A stretch of 64,000 bases of DNA from Karalla daura. Taxonomy: Eukaryota > Chordata > Actinopteri > Chaetodontiformes > Leiognathidae. Both the position numbers and the translations under genes were made by a program. Where the stretch lies: positions 23,835,497 to 23,899,496 of the forward strand of contig CM055188.1 of assembly GCA_029224185.1 (NCBI GenBank). Reading direction: 5' to 3'. The stretch's first letter is position 1. Every line of letters starts with the position of its first letter. The notes under the pieces are model-generated. The model searched no databases. It saw nothing but the letters and a program-made list of their open reading frames with translations, and was not told where the DNA came from. Shown here one piece after another: positions 50,037 through 64,000 of the stretch.

Positions 50037-52034
50037 TCACACGAGTTCAATCATCAATATACAGTCGAGGCTGATGACCACACAAGGTGGCTCGTGGCCC
50101 TCTGTGGATTTTCTAAAGTGTCTGAGAGGGTGTGTGCATACTGTATGACTGTGAGTGTTTGAAAGTGTGTGTTCCTGCATGTCTCCGTTCTCTCCTGGTC
50201 TGACTCTGTAGTGCTTTGATTTGAGCGCGGTGATCCAGCTAAGACTCGGAGCAAATACACGGATTAGGCCGCAGCGGTGCAGATAACACTCTGATCAAAG
50301 TGGCCCTGCTGCTCCGACAGGCACAGAGAGGAAAATATGTTAAAGGAAGAGGCACTACACACACACACACACACATACATGCAGTCCGAGTCACACATTT
50401 TTATCTCCACTAACAGACAGAGAGATAGACAGGGGGAGATTGCCCTGCTTTATTTTCCTATTTTCCGACAGCTCTGCTGTCGATAGCCCGCTAGAAAATT
50501 CACTCCAATCAGCCCAGGCAGTGTCCAACCCCGGGGTCGCAGGGACCAATAAGAAAATGCTCTTCTTCCCTAATGGGGCACACTCACTCACTCACTGACT
50601 CCCTCACTCTCTCACTCTCTATTTTCTACCTTATTGTCTTTATCTTACTGTCATGTAATATCTCGACTCTGACCGACGGACACACAAAAGAAAGCACAAC
50701 ACCTTCGTTCGTCCATTTGCACAGTGCAGGTCCACTGACGCGAACTAAGTGTTTTTACCTACGTTCACCTCGCTCACTGCCCCTCCTATCAGGGCTGTGT
50801 GGGCACACACAAACTGCGTCTGAGTGACATCTCCCCCCACCTTCCATTAGTTTGGTTTCATCTGTTAAAGGGGGAGAACTTACATCGTTATTGCCTTTTT
50901 CACTGCAGACATTTTGACCCATCATAGCAGGGAAAGCACAGGTGTTAGTAACAATAATGATGCCTCAGTTCCATCGAGGACTTGACGAGAGTGACAGTGA
51001 GCAGGCACACACGACACCGGGACCCCGAAAACTGGAGCTGCTGCGTGGAGTTCAGCATGCTCATGTATCATTCATGTAGACATTAATTTACACCTGTGCT
51101 TTTCCTGTTGTGACACTGAAAGCTTTAGTGCTCAATCAGATTTACTGGCATGATCCAGTTTTATTGTTTTGCTGCTCGCATTATTCTCTAAATGTGGCCA
51201 GTATGAGATTTTGCTGTGAGCTGATCACGGCCTTGTACTGACCCAAATGTGCAAAAGAAGAACACATCCTACATCACCTGTCTAAATGAGACATGCCGAG
51301 AGCCCATTTCTGTGATTTCATTTATTATTATTTACATTTGTGCATCAATTTATTGTTTGTTTGCGGTGATGAAAAGGCAGAGTGTTAATTCTGTGTGTGT
51401 GTGTTTCTACTGTACAAGACACTGAGTTTTAATAGGCGAGGCCAAATCCAAATCAGATTTAGACAGACACAGAGGTAAAGATAGATAAGAGTGAGGTGTG
51501 TCTGTTCACTCTAACCAGATTTCGCTCACCATGCGACATACATCAAACGCAGGGTGAGGAGTAGCTGCTGCTCGAGGCACAGCGAGCAGGACGTCGCAGA
51601 GAACAAAAATCTTCTGCACCATGGTCTGGCATCACAACGGCTCGGGGAACGACGTAATAGATCAGTTTTATATCTAATGCTTTCAAACTTAATGTGATTC
51701 AGATGGTTTGCTAATGTCTGGATGCACAAATTCGATCTGACAAGCAACAGTGTGCATCTGAAGTGTCCCGTGTTTGGGATGTGATTTGAGAATCAGTTCT
51801 GATGATCGTTCGGGTCTGAACACAGTTACAGTGGCTGGATCAGACTTTGAAAGAGCAGATTAATAGTTATTTATGTTCAGAATAACTTAGAAATGTGACA
51901 TTGGAGACACTTAAAGCACGAGCATGCGGACAAATTGTCTTTAGAAAAAGAGACTTAGTTTAACTATATTGCTGGATAGAGTCTGTTTTGTCACCTTCCA
52001 CCATTTCTTTCTTTTCCTTTTTTTACTCTGAGGA
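50037..52034. other. Non-coding stretch with a CA tract
   Basis: (CA)n of about 22 bases at 50357-50378 and CT/CACT-rich sequence at 50578-50622. The rest is unique with no gene seen. Confidence 0.5.
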
Positions 52035-52235
52035 AAACCACCAGTAAGACAATTCTTAATTCACTGTGATGTTGAAATGCTGAGCAATGCTTTTTATATT
52101 AGGTGCTTAGATTACTGCAATTATCTTTTTTTATTGGGCTACCTAAAGAGTCTTTAAGAAAATTAAAGATAATTAAGAACGCTGCTGCCAGGAGTATTAC
52201 TACCAAAATACTAGTGACGCTGCATCCATCTTCAC
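52035..52235 (+). pseudogene. LINE reverse-transcriptase fragment (L2/CR1-like)
   Basis: One frame reads DVEMLSNAF...CLDYCN (52068-52121), and a second frame, shifted in a T run (52124-52132), reads GLPKESLRKLKIIKNAAARS (52136 onward). This order, 'LDYCN...GLP...L..IQNAAAR', is the thumb region of L2/CR1/Rex-type non-LTR retrotransposon RT. Only about 60 codons remain, with one frameshift and no endonuclease or RT core, so it is a 5'-truncated dead copy. The clade is from memory of the motif, not from a search. Confidence 0.8.
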
Positions 52236-52983
52236 AAACTGCTTTTAAAGTCACTCACTTGTCTAACCTTTCACTGTCTAACCCAGCACTGATGCATATC
52301 AGGGTTTCTGCATAGTGTTATCACATCATTTCAACACTTTGTTTGGTTTATGATGTTCTGTATGTGTGTAGTTAAAGCATGCTTTTTTTATGTGTTTATC
52401 CTTTCACCAGATACATCCAGTTTTTTCTGTTGTTTGTTACTGCACTCATTATATTGTTCCACCCCAAATTCTCAGTTTTCTCAGCCCTTTTTTAAGGCGC
52501 GTAATTTGGATGAGTGGGTAACTAAATGGCTTTGCTGAGTCTGAATCTTTTTCTGGCTTAATAAGTAAAAGTAGCAACAAGGAAAATCAACTTTTCGACC
52601 ATTTTAAAAACTACTGTTAGGGCCATGCAAAGAATTACACTTTAGCCTGCATATGTTTTGGGATGACGGTTAAAAGAACATTTACTTTAGAGCGAAACTC
52701 ATAAGTGTTGTGAGTACCATGCTATCGCCCGACTGTATACTATTTTTTGAGTTATTGCAGTTAAACTTAGCTGTTGCCATAGAGCATCACCATAGAAACT
52801 CCTGAAGGAGTCTTGCTGCAGTCCAGGAGTAGAGCTGAGGAGTTAAGGGTTGAAGTGCTCCCTCCGTCAGCAGCAGCTCATTACTTATCCATGAAGCACT
52901 GTTAACCACACTGAAATGGAATCAGATCTATTCACAACAATGGTTTTAATTAGATCTGTGTGTGGGGAGGGGGATGTACACTA

Positions 52984-52985
<2 letters not shown>
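52236..52985. other. Non-coding stretch, nothing gene-like
   Basis: Unique AT-rich sequence; the first part may be further decayed LINE 3' sequence. No gene seen. Confidence 0.5.

Positions 52986-53061
<76 letters not shown>
52986..53061. repeat. (GT)n microsatellite
   Basis: About 76 bases of uninterrupted GT. Frames on both strands across it are artefacts. Confidence 0.97.
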
Positions 53062-53063
<2 letters not shown>

Positions 53064-53217
53064 GGAGCGGGTTGCTTGTCAGTGGACAGCAGCAACCTTG
53101 AAACCCAGGAATCCCATGTGAAACGTGATGGTGCGCTTCGTGTGTTTATCACCTAAGACTAATTGATTAATGTGTTTCACCGCTGATGTCGTCTCGAAAA
53201 CAAATGGCCTTTCTCGC

Positions 53218-53273
53218 ATACGCACACACACATACAGACACACACACACACATACACACACAGACACACACAT
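53218..53273. repeat. Interrupted (CA)n microsatellite
   Basis: CA dinucleotides with TACA and GACA interruptions over about 55 bases. Confidence 0.9.
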
Positions 53274-54240
53274 CACTGAACTTTATGTAATTAACGTCTG
53301 AATGGACCATGTTTTTCAGATGCGCCAGTGCTGATGTGGAAAATAAGAGGGGATTAATGCAGTCCTCTGTTAATTCCACAGCCCGCTTCAACACAAGAGG
53401 CTGACCTGATATAGACAGTGAATTCTATGTCGTTAATAGGGTAATTAATACTTAAGTCTTCTTAACACTGTACCATTTTCTATGCTGGTGTGACGTTACA
53501 CCTTGTGCCTGCCAAAGGTGTCCAGGGATTTTGGGGTACAAATCTCCTCTTAACTATCCAATTAAAAAGCCCATCAACATGGTTATATACTGTATTTTGC
53601 TGTTCGCTGTGGCATTGTGAGCCTTGGAAAGCCGCTCTGCTAATCCAGTTAAATCATTATTAAGATTATTGAATTTGCTATTTAAAACTATCACTCCATC
53701 ACTGCCCTCGCACAATTCATATTCAGCTGTCAACTTGTCTTAAAACACTGTTCGGAGATGGATTAAAGATAGAAACTATTGCACATCAATACCATCACAT
53801 ATCATATTTCATAGTCTGATGTCCGGACGGTCTGATCTTTGAGCAATGCAAAGTGTGACATGTCAAGGACTGGCGTGAAGAAAAAGAAGCTAGAAGTCTC
53901 CCCGTTGGCCGAGGAAGGATCAGAGGGATGGATGACAAAGGAAATGGGGAGTGGTGAAGAGGGAGGAAGAGTATGAGAGAGGGAAGGTGAAGGGAGAGAG
54001 AAGGGGAGAGAGAGAGTGTGGCGTGATTTCCTGTGCGACAGAGCCCCACAGCAGACACGGGAGGAATAGCAGGTAACCAGGTGGAGAGAGGCTCAGAGAG
54101 AGTGATACATTTTAGTTTTGTCACATCATTCAATCCACCATGGCCTCTGAGTAATAATAAAAATAAAAAAAAACATGTTTGTCAAAACAGTTTTGTCTAA
54201 TTATAGGCCCTGTTTTTAAAGACTTGCAGGTAAACACTCC
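53274..54240. other. Non-coding stretch with purine-rich patch
   Basis: GA/GGA-rich strand from about 53930 to 54020, otherwise unique sequence. The 112-codon minus-strand frame (53795-54133) reads Ser/Leu/Pro from the purine-rich patch and is not called. Confidence 0.5.
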
Positions 54241-54508
54241 AACAGGTAAATCTTTTTTTTTTTTTTTCCTCTAGAAAGAGATTTAATGATCAGGTTCGAG
54301 AGTGACGCCGCCTCCGGAGAGTCCTCTGAAACTCTGCAGGGAGCTTTGGTGCCGACTGGAGCTGGGCCGAACACTAAATGCTAAATTATGAGTCAGTGCT
54401 GAACATAAGCAAACCTCTCATCAATGGCAATATAGCCCCTGGGAAGGAAAAAAACATAATTTTTCTATTGTCTTCTGAAAGAAGCAGAGGAGGCTGCTGG
54501 GTAATAAA
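54241..54508 (+). other. Possible terminal-exon-like segment (weak)
   Basis: A 17-base T tract followed by CCTCTAG ends at 54274, a good acceptor. A frame starting after two bases stays open for 35 codons and stops at 54382-54384; AATAAA follows at 54503-54508. The peptide (for example RFESDAASGESSETLQ) is not recognised and no upstream exon partner is known. Chance is the more likely explanation. Confidence 0.12.
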
Positions 54509-54599
54509 CCTAAGCCTTTAGTAATACTTTAAATCCCATTTGATTTAAACTGTAGGGAGCTCTCTTGATGACTGGCTTTTTGGCGGTTTTACACTAGTT

Positions 54600-55060
54600 T
54601 GAATTCCTTCAGTGTAGTGGAAACTGAATGTTCTGGCTCATATAATTCTCATACATAGCTCCGAGTGTCTATTTAAAAGTATTCATGAATATTGCATTGT
54701 GTATTGTTCTTTTGTGTATAATCCCCACAGGTGAATGGTTAAATATTCATCGCCGCATACCAACCGCATTATGTGAAAGTCATAAATGTGTTTTAGGATG
54801 TTGCAAATGTAGCAAACTTATATTTCTTTAGATGCACCGCTGTCTGGTTATTATGCATGAGATACATATAAACGTAATATATGGTGAATTATCGTCGTTT
54901 AATTCAATCACACAGCGGGCTCCCATTTTTCTACCACAGAATCGGTTACTTTTTAAGACAGTAATTAAAATCTTAATTAATCTGATGATTATCAGAGCAG
55001 GTGATTAGTGTCACTGATGGAAAGAAAGGCTCAAATTAGAGTGTTTGGTTCATCCCTTCA
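54600..55060. promoter_or_regulatory. Candidate conserved non-coding element, homeodomain-site rich
   Basis: Complex, repeat-free sequence with TATTCATGAATATTGCAT, TTATTATGCATGAGATAC, GTCGTTTAATTCAATCAC and, at 54961-55008, TAATTAAAATCTTAATTAATC followed by TGATGATTATCAG and GTGATTAG. The density of ATTA/TAAT cores is the highest I noticed in the window. A developmental enhancer is inferred; conservation is not visible here. Confidence 0.3.
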
Positions 55061-55391
55061 CCCTGTGTTATTGTCTCGATGCGGCGATTCAAGCTGTGTA
55101 ACACGTCTGTAAACGGCTGCAGGACGAGGACCGCTGGCAGCAGGTGAGGCGGAGACTCTTGACAGACCGCTATCGCCTACAGGGCAGGGGATCATGCGAT
55201 CCTCAGCAGCCTTGGTTTCTTATTTGTTTGTTTATTGAAAAAGGAAAGTTAAAACATTCATAGCTCACGTTGGAAAATTAATAGAATTTTCCACAGGTGA
55301 GACTAGGATGCACTGTTTCTGCATGTTGTCTTCTTTGTTTCATTTCAACAGGTTGTGGGTCGAGTCATGCAGATTGATTTACGTGCAAAAA

Positions 55392-55394
<3 letters not shown>
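55061..55394. other. Non-coding stretch, nothing seen
   Basis: Moderately GC-rich unique sequence to about 55200, then AT-rich. No gene or repeat recognised. Confidence 0.5.

Positions 55395-55429
<35 letters not shown>
55395..55429. repeat. (AT)n microsatellite
   Basis: About 35 bases of AT dinucleotides after an A run, followed by imperfect ATAC/ATGT units to about 55448. Confidence 0.95.
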
Positions 55430-55431
<2 letters not shown>

Positions 55432-55448
55432 TACATATGTATATATAT

Positions 55449-58149
55449 GCTCTATACTGATAGAAAACATCTAAAAAGTATGAAAAGTCTATTTGCTTTT
55501 CTCCACTTTCTGTAGTGAGTGTCTGTATTACAGTTGTATTATCACATAATTTCCCCCCTTTCCAGTCTTTGGCTCTGTGTCACCCTTGATTTGTCGAGAT
55601 AATGATAAGGAAATAGGCCTTGGAAACAATGAACCATCATTTTTGGTAATCAATACCAACTGAAACAAAATAAAAATGTTATTGTGCTCTATCAGACGGC
55701 ATTTTAATAGTAGCTCACACAACCAATGGTGGTCACCCAGCAATAGAAGAAACTGGCAGATAAATTCACAAGAAACATGTATTCACTGTATTTGCATACA
55801 GTTACCCAAAAATGGGTAAATGGTAATTAACATTGCCCCACACCTGTTTGTATTCCGCTGATTTTATTCCCTCTACATACCCATTGGTAGACTTAAGTTA
55901 AGCATTTGAGCAGAATAGCTTATGTGCGGCTAACCCTTAACAGTGTTGACAAACAAAGATAAGCACTAAAACGAACAAATAACATCAGTATGATAAGATA
56001 GTGAATGGCAGCAGCCATAGTTACACATTTATTCTCACATCGGGAACTGGTGAAGAGCTGAAGCCTTGGCAGGTCTCTGTTTTAACTTCTCACCTTTGAA
56101 TGATTGTTATTACACAGGCTTGTCATAATTCACACCAGACGATTATGTCTATTTCACTTTTGTGCTTCAGAAGTAACAATTTGCATGTGGATGAAGCGTA
56201 TTTAATCCACAGCTGTAATAAAACACTATAAAAGCGCTGAAAGGTCAGCGTGGTCAAGAGAGTGGCCACAATAGGCACAGTCTGTTCTACATACTCACTG
56301 TCTTTGGAACAAGAGCATTTTCAACCTTTAAATATGACATGTCCAGGGAAAAGCCTATGAGACAAGTGTGACCACTCTCGATTGTGTGCCTCCTCTAAAT
56401 GTGATGACTACACACAACGATGCGGCACAATAGTAAGTGGCATAGCCGGGTCCAAATAATCAGCTGAATGAATGCATTTTTCAGAAACCATTATTCGGAT
56501 GTGGCGATGCGCGCACAACAAACGTACCCCACAACAAACGGAGGCATCTGGAGGAGGGGAAAAAAAGTTCCTTTCACTGAGCTGGCATGATAAGAGCGTC
56601 TGTATTTCCACTCCCTTTATCACTTCCCATCCCAGACAATGGATTGAATTTCAAAAGCCAATAAACAAGGGAGATGTCCATTCTGCATGGCAGTTATCAC
56701 AAGCCAGCGTCCCACTCTCATTTGCTCACCCTCCCTCCCTCCCTCCGTCTTCTCCTTCCCCTTTTTCTGAAATGAGTAGGAAAAGAGAGATGAAAATTAA
56801 AAGTGGGGAGGGAGAGTTGAGAGAGAAGAAAAGGAGCAGAGGAGATGAGACGCCTTCATGCTCTGGCTCTCTTTTCATTGGACTGATAAAGGAAAGCATC
56901 AAGGCCAGGAGTAACTGAATGAGGCTTTTGAGGGTGATAGTGAGGAGCCGCTCCCCTGAGAGATGTTTGGAGGAACGGGGAGTGGTGAGCCAACATAATA
57001 AATATTCTTATCTGTTATTGTCATTGTAATGGGACAGGGCAGAGGGAGGGAGGATGCGACAGCGGATAGCTCTGTTGGTGCCAAGGGACCTGACTGTGTT
57101 GACATGCAGAGGAGAGAAAATCAAAGGAGAGCTGGAAAGTGAGAGAGCGAGAGAGATTTTAAGCCAGAGGGAGTTTGCGTGTAATTATTGATGGGCCGTC
57201 CTGGTGGGAAAGAGGATATAAACAAGAAAAGGTGACAATGAGGCTTTTCTCCTGCAGCATATTGCCTCACTGTATCACTCACTGCCAGGTGTTCTCTACA
57301 GGAGGGAGAAAGTGTGGTTAAGTTCACGGGCATATCATAAATGAGCAATTACTGTATGTTGGCTTTCTTATAGCGGCGCTGTGATTGAGGAAACATCCGC
57401 TGCACGGCTGAGAAAAGGCGTGGAGCTCCATCACATGGGGCATTAGCGAGAGAATATTTTTAAACCAAAGCACTTGACTGGTGCAGTCGTAGTGGATTTG
57501 TGCGAGATATGCAGCTGTGTCGAGTTCAGCTTGGTTGAACCCTGACACATAAATTCACATTGTTGACCAATTGCAAACCATTTGACACCACTGGCCTCAG
57601 AGGGAAAAATGTGACACGAGGAGTCCAAAGTGGAGGAAACTATTAGCTAATAGCTGTGCCACATCATCCAATTTCATATGGTCTTGCTCGGCAGGATTAC
57701 AAACCACTCCACAAAAGAGAGGCACTCTGTGGTTCGCAGTGGATGGGACAGGCATGTTCCCTGGAATTATCTGTGCTGGTTAGACACCAAACAACCCCAT
57801 CACTGGCAACTGTGTCTGCTGGTTATTTTCCCCTAAAATAGGTTTTATGTTTTATATGAAAGACTTGTGCAACAAAATCTTAAATTATATATGATTCAAC
57901 ATATTGTGTGTCCAGTAATGAAATGAATTTTCTTTTATGATTATTAGACCAAACCATGTTTGTGTTCTACAAACTAATGTATCTCAAAATTTATTTTTAT
58001 TTCTCAGGTTATAGGCTCAGATGACTTCTCATCTTGTTTCTGCCACACCTCATCATCCTTCAACACTCAAGAAACACTATATTTCATGTGGGCAGTGAAT
58101 ATCGAAGCTGAACAAAAGTGACAACATACAGTTCACAGTCTTTCAATGT
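55449..58149. other. Non-coding stretch, nothing gene-like
   Basis: Unique sequence; CCCT-type short repeat at 56729-56747 and purine-rich stretch at 56775-56850. The 148-codon plus-strand frame (56472-56918) has a Lys/Arg/Glu-rich end from the purine patch and no recognisable domain. No gene called. Confidence 0.45.
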
Positions 58150-58740
58150 ATGAGTGATTTATTGGATACTGGACTGCAAACTTCTGCGGCGTGTCAGGGT
58201 TCACAAGGATCAGATATTATGACAAAGTCTCTAAACAGTCCAACCATTAGTTATCTTACTTGCTTTGTACCCAGTGCTGGGGTCTATCTCCTGGGTGAAG
58301 GCAGAGAGTGCACTCAGGACAGGTCTCCAGTCTGAGCAACAACATTCACTCTAATAGACATCTGATAATTCTTGGAATATTTCTGGCAATTGTTCGTGGT
58401 CGTTGACCTCGGAAAATCTTTTCTGAGAAACAAGGACATCCAGAACATTTGAAAATGTCAATCACATCTCAGACATTTTAGATTTGATATAGTCCTAATG
58501 GCTTTGATATTTAGAGGAAAAAGCTTTTGTATGTGGATGACGCACCTGTGTTTTTCAGTCTTTCAGACAGCGAAGTGGATGTTTTTGTACTGTGGAAGGG
58601 AACCAGAATACCTGGAATAAACCCATCCAGACATACAAACTCTATAAAGAGTGACCCTCGGTCTAACCAGCGCTTTGACTGAGTCAGTCCACTTATTCTT
58701 TCTTCTGTTGCCACAAAAGTTTAAATAAACTTTGTGGACA
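58150..58740. mobile_element. Dispersed relative of the 48-50 kb repeat
   Basis: The front (58245-58335: TTATCTTACTTGCTTTGTACCC, GGTGAAGGCAGAGAG, CAGGACAGGTCTCCAGTCTGA) corresponds to the SINE-like 5' half at 48200. It is followed, after about 100 bases, by the array unit: AAGGACATCCAGAACATTTG (58430), AGTCCTAATGGCTTTGATATTTAGAG (58491) and then the body words GGAAGGGAACCAGAATACC and CATACAAACTCTATAAAGAG. The order 5' half, spacer, unit is the same as at 48.2-48.7 kb, so these are two copies of one composite repeat; only the 48-kb copy has been amplified in tandem. Confidence 0.75.
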
Positions 58741-59405
58741 ATCTGAAGAGGTTTACTTTAAGGACGTAGGAGGTGAGTCAGAGGGGCTTTTGTATAGCGT
58801 ACCCATCAATCTGCCGATCTCAATGAAAGCTGCCCAATTTCTCCTCCCTGTGAAGGACCATGCTGATGGCCCCTAATGGGGCGTCATTTTGCGCACATCT
58901 CCTCCCCTTCATATATTCTCATCCGATATATTGATTCATCATCCATACACACCACGCTCAGAGACTCTCCTCTCCTACCCCCTGTTAAATGGTCTGCTGT
59001 GGACAGTTAATGTGAGTTATCATGGTAAGGTTTCACCTATAGGCTCAACAGACTGTGGTCTCCAATGCCCAGTGGACAATTACAGTGTCCACTGTGCAAC
59101 AATGTATTTTCAGCTAAATGGAGTTGGTGTAACATATCACTTTAGCCCTGGGACTTATATATACCTTATCTTAACAAGTTCTTGATGTATGTGATGTATA
59201 TTCCATTTAAAGCACGCCCTAACTCTTTCCTTTATAGACAAGACGTCATGCAGAGCTTTTAAAACATGAAATAGCCTGTGTTCTGCAGGTCTCACATCCC
59301 AATACACTGGCACGTCAACGCTCCTCCCGGGGACTGGCTTGCTTTCACTTGCTTGTTTTTTTTCTGTAAAGAGAGGGCAAAAAAAATCCTGGTACACGGA
59401 AGCTG

Positions 59406-59407
<2 letters not shown>
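58741..59407. other. Non-coding stretch, nothing gene-like
   Basis: Unique sequence with CCCCTAATGGGGCG-type GC palindrome near 58870-58883. No gene seen. Confidence 0.5.
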
Positions 59408-59444
<37 letters not shown>

Positions 59445-59459
59445 CGTGTGTGTGTGTGC
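59408..59459. repeat. (GT)n microsatellite
   Basis: GT dinucleotides with a GCGTGC interruption near 59441. Overlapping Cys/Val or Thr/His frames are artefacts. Confidence 0.95.
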
Positions 59460-60443
59460 ATCCACAAGTTTTGTGTGCCGTGCGGGCAGACAAAAAGTAC
59501 ACAGTTGCTTTTACTTTATAGGTGTTTAAATCTGCTTTCTTGCCTACATGTTGACTGGAATTTATATTACAAATATGCGCCTATGTTTTTGACTCTGTGA
59601 TAAGGCTTCACAATGAACAAACGTGGTCCTATGCACAAACACACACAAGTGAACACATGCATATAGACTTCTCTATCTTACTGTGATTTCCTTGTATATT
59701 AGACAAGCTGGCTGCCAGGCTGCATGCTCAGTCTGATCAATTATTTAAGCTACCTTGAGCTCTCTGGGTTTTCCCAGGATTTATTAGGTCCAGCTGCTGG
59801 AAGTTTGGCACAATGAAAAACATGATGCATGGAGAGAGAGACAAATACCACAGAGACTCATCAACCATGTGCCACCTATTGCAAAGCGGGGAACGTGAGA
59901 AGTGTAACATCAGATTTTCAAAGCGGCAAATGGGATGATGTCTTTGCCTCTCACAGAGCACCGCGCTGATGGCACTCGTGTAAATATCAATGGTGCAACC
60001 TGTGCCGCTGCACTCGCACCGGGGACTTGCATAGGAGGGGAAATTGTGTGTGAGAAGCTTCGCTTCTTTAAGTTTTTACATCCATACCCCTCTCTAATTC
60101 ACAACAAATGTAATATATGTAATGATGTCAACTGGCGAAACTTTGATATATATTTGATTTGATATTAGTTTTTGTTTGTGAGCAAAAAGTAATACATACA
60201 TGTATACATATGAGATGGTAGTCATCATGGAAAAGTGCATCCAGGTTAACTAAAGCAAACTGTCCAACAGAAAACAAGTCATGACATGACTTTTTGGAAA
60301 AATCTTCCAAAGTTTACCTTTCAGTTATGTCGTCTCAGCATTGACAGGTACAAACTCGATTTTTGAGATGAGTTACATGGTGGGCCTCTCCATGGTGACA
60401 CAGCAATTGTCTGCTGTGTAATTGTCTTCAGGAGTGGTTGTGA
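59460..60443. other. Non-coding stretch, nothing gene-like
   Basis: Unique sequence, including alternating ATACATACATGTATACATATG near 60192-60211. No gene seen. Confidence 0.5.
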
Positions 60444-62660
<2,217 letters not shown>

Positions 62661-62707
62661 GTGGTTCAGAGCAGGGGGTCAGCTACAGTTCAGTGCTGCT
62701 GCAGCAG
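62661..62707 (+). other. Exon-like segment, 47 bp (microexon candidate)
   Basis: CTCTTTATTCTCTCTTGTTCCAG ends at 62660, a textbook acceptor, and CAGCAG/GTAAAT follows at 62708, a good donor. The frame that begins after two bases reads GSEQGVSYSSVLLQQ and ends on a codon boundary; the other two frames are also open. A second strong donor, GCAAG/GTGAGT at 62776, would give a 115-base exon in which the same frame is still open. I do not recognise the peptide. The phase (two bases needed at the start, zero at the end) does not follow directly from the other exon candidate at 14.2 kb, so at least one more exon would be needed. If real, it would make this window an intron of a large plus-strand gene. 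Confidence 0.3.
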
Positions 62708-64000
62708 GTAAATACCCAGTGGGTTCTTCATTTGTTTTGTTACACTGCAAGTCTACTAAAACCGCAGTTTGCAAGGTGAGTGTATATGCAGGTTGGTTTG
62801 TCAATAAACTGTGAGCTAAGCTCTAAGTTATTAGGATTATTATTGGTTAAGCTCTTGCTGAGAGGTAGCTAGTGGCTTGCAGCATGAGCAACAGCAATTC
62901 TGCTCCAAACTAAAATATTTCAGCAACTATAAAATGTCAAAAAAAATATGTTCAAACATTCATGATGCCCAGAGGATGAGTGAATTTGGTGACCCTGCAC
63001 TTTACCTCTAGCACCAACATGAAGTGGAGATTTGCATTTTTTAACAGCTGCTGGTCGGAAAACCACTACACTCTATACGTGTTCACAACATTTGGGGACA
63101 TATATTTATAAGGCCTCTGCACATGATCACATCAGTATCAGCATCGGTCGTAATTAAATCCATGAAATTCTCCATGCCACCTGGGTTGCAGAGTTGGTGA
63201 TCGTAAAACCACAGGCTGTTACATAGCTCTTGGTTGTAAAGTTGTTGTGGCATTTACTTCCACAACTCTGCCCAGCTTTTTAGTGATTTTACACACCGAA
63301 ATCGGGAAATTACATTAATGTGGTGGTACTGCTGTATATATTAATGTGAGGAGCCCTCTATCTGCCAGTGAAGCTAAAATAAATAAATAAATAAAGTTCT
63401 AATGCTCATCTCAATGACAACAAAGCATCTTCTTGTTTATGTCAGCCTTAAGTACTTGGATGCGCGGCCAGTCATAATTATGACTCTGCAAGTTGCAAGT
63501 TTACGAGGAGCCCATGAAGGAACGACCTGCCTTTCATATGCTGAGCTGACAGTGACGGACTGCCTCTGCCTGGAGCAGGGTGAGAGAACCACCCCAACAA
63601 ATTAACACATGCTGCATTCAGATGCCTGTCTGAAATAATAAAATAAACAAGTCACTGAGCAAATACAGAGACAGTGTGGGCATTGGATCTTAACCGCTCT
63701 AGATTCTGCAATTATGAGGACATAGCAGAGAAATCAACAACTTAGTCAGAGTCTGAGGGAGCTCGGGTTTGCATAAGGCCACAACCATCCTGTTAAAACA
63801 CATATTCCAGCAGCTACCCCGTGAATATATATGTTAAAGCAGTTAAGGAGGAATGAGGCTTCATGGGTCAGTGTAGACACCAGCCAATTAAGACTGAAGT
63901 GTATTTTGATGACTGTCAGTGACTGTAGTGCTGGGTTATGTGACGGTTGGTCTCTCATAGATGGGTTATGGATCGTGGATGGGTTAAATGTAGAGAGAAG
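62708..64000. other. Non-coding stretch, nothing gene-like
   Basis: Unique sequence with an AAAT run at 63376-63394. A minor donor-like CAG/GGTGAG near 63578-63583 follows a 67-codon open frame, but no acceptor of quality precedes it. Confidence 0.45.

Overview
The window looks like vertebrate, most probably teleost fish, non-coding DNA. It has long AT-moderate stretches without sustained reading frames, very many dinucleotide and tetranucleotide microsatellites, a dispersed repeat with a tRNA-like end of a kind common in fish genomes, and weathered Ty3/gypsy and L2/CR1-like retroelement fragments. I see no operons, ribosome-binding sites, phage-like or CRISPR features, and no protein-coding gene I can name. 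The species assignment is inference from repeat content only.

Layout: 1-26.8 kb is mostly unique non-coding sequence broken by simple repeats ((AT)n at 4.8 and 17.3 kb, (TC)n at 6.2 and 9.0 kb, (GT)n at 12.7 kb, (CA)n at 20.7 kb), with one tRNA-type SINE-like copy at 5.0-5.2 kb. At 26.8-27.3 and 29.2-29.7 kb lie two direct copies of the same roughly 450 bp element; the best 93 bases differ at 4 positions. A GGAT/GACA/GATA compound array occupies 31.83-32.29 kb. A degraded minus-strand Ty3/gypsy remnant (one LTR, RT/RNase H, possibly an integrase trace) fills about 36.0-37.6 kb. The 48.1-50.04 kb stretch has a perfect 19-bp hairpin, the 5' part of the SINE-like repeat, and a head-to-tail array of three to four units of about 500 bp; a dispersed relative lies at 58.15-58.74 kb. 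A frameshifted LINE reverse-transcriptase scrap lies at 52.04-52.24 kb. The longest (GT)n tracts are at 53.0, 59.4 and 60.5 kb.

The most likely setting is a gene desert or a very large intron near a developmental gene, which I infer from the lack of genes and from several well-kept, homeodomain-site-rich blocks. Two stretches look like possible short plus-strand exons (14215-14339 and 62661-62707) because both splice borders are good and one reading frame is fully open, but their phases do not join directly and I do not recognise the peptides. No set of genes acting together can be described. The candidates most worth a second look are the duplicated element at 27/29 kb, the 500-bp array with its presence/absence of the SINE part, the hairpins and the two exon-like segments.
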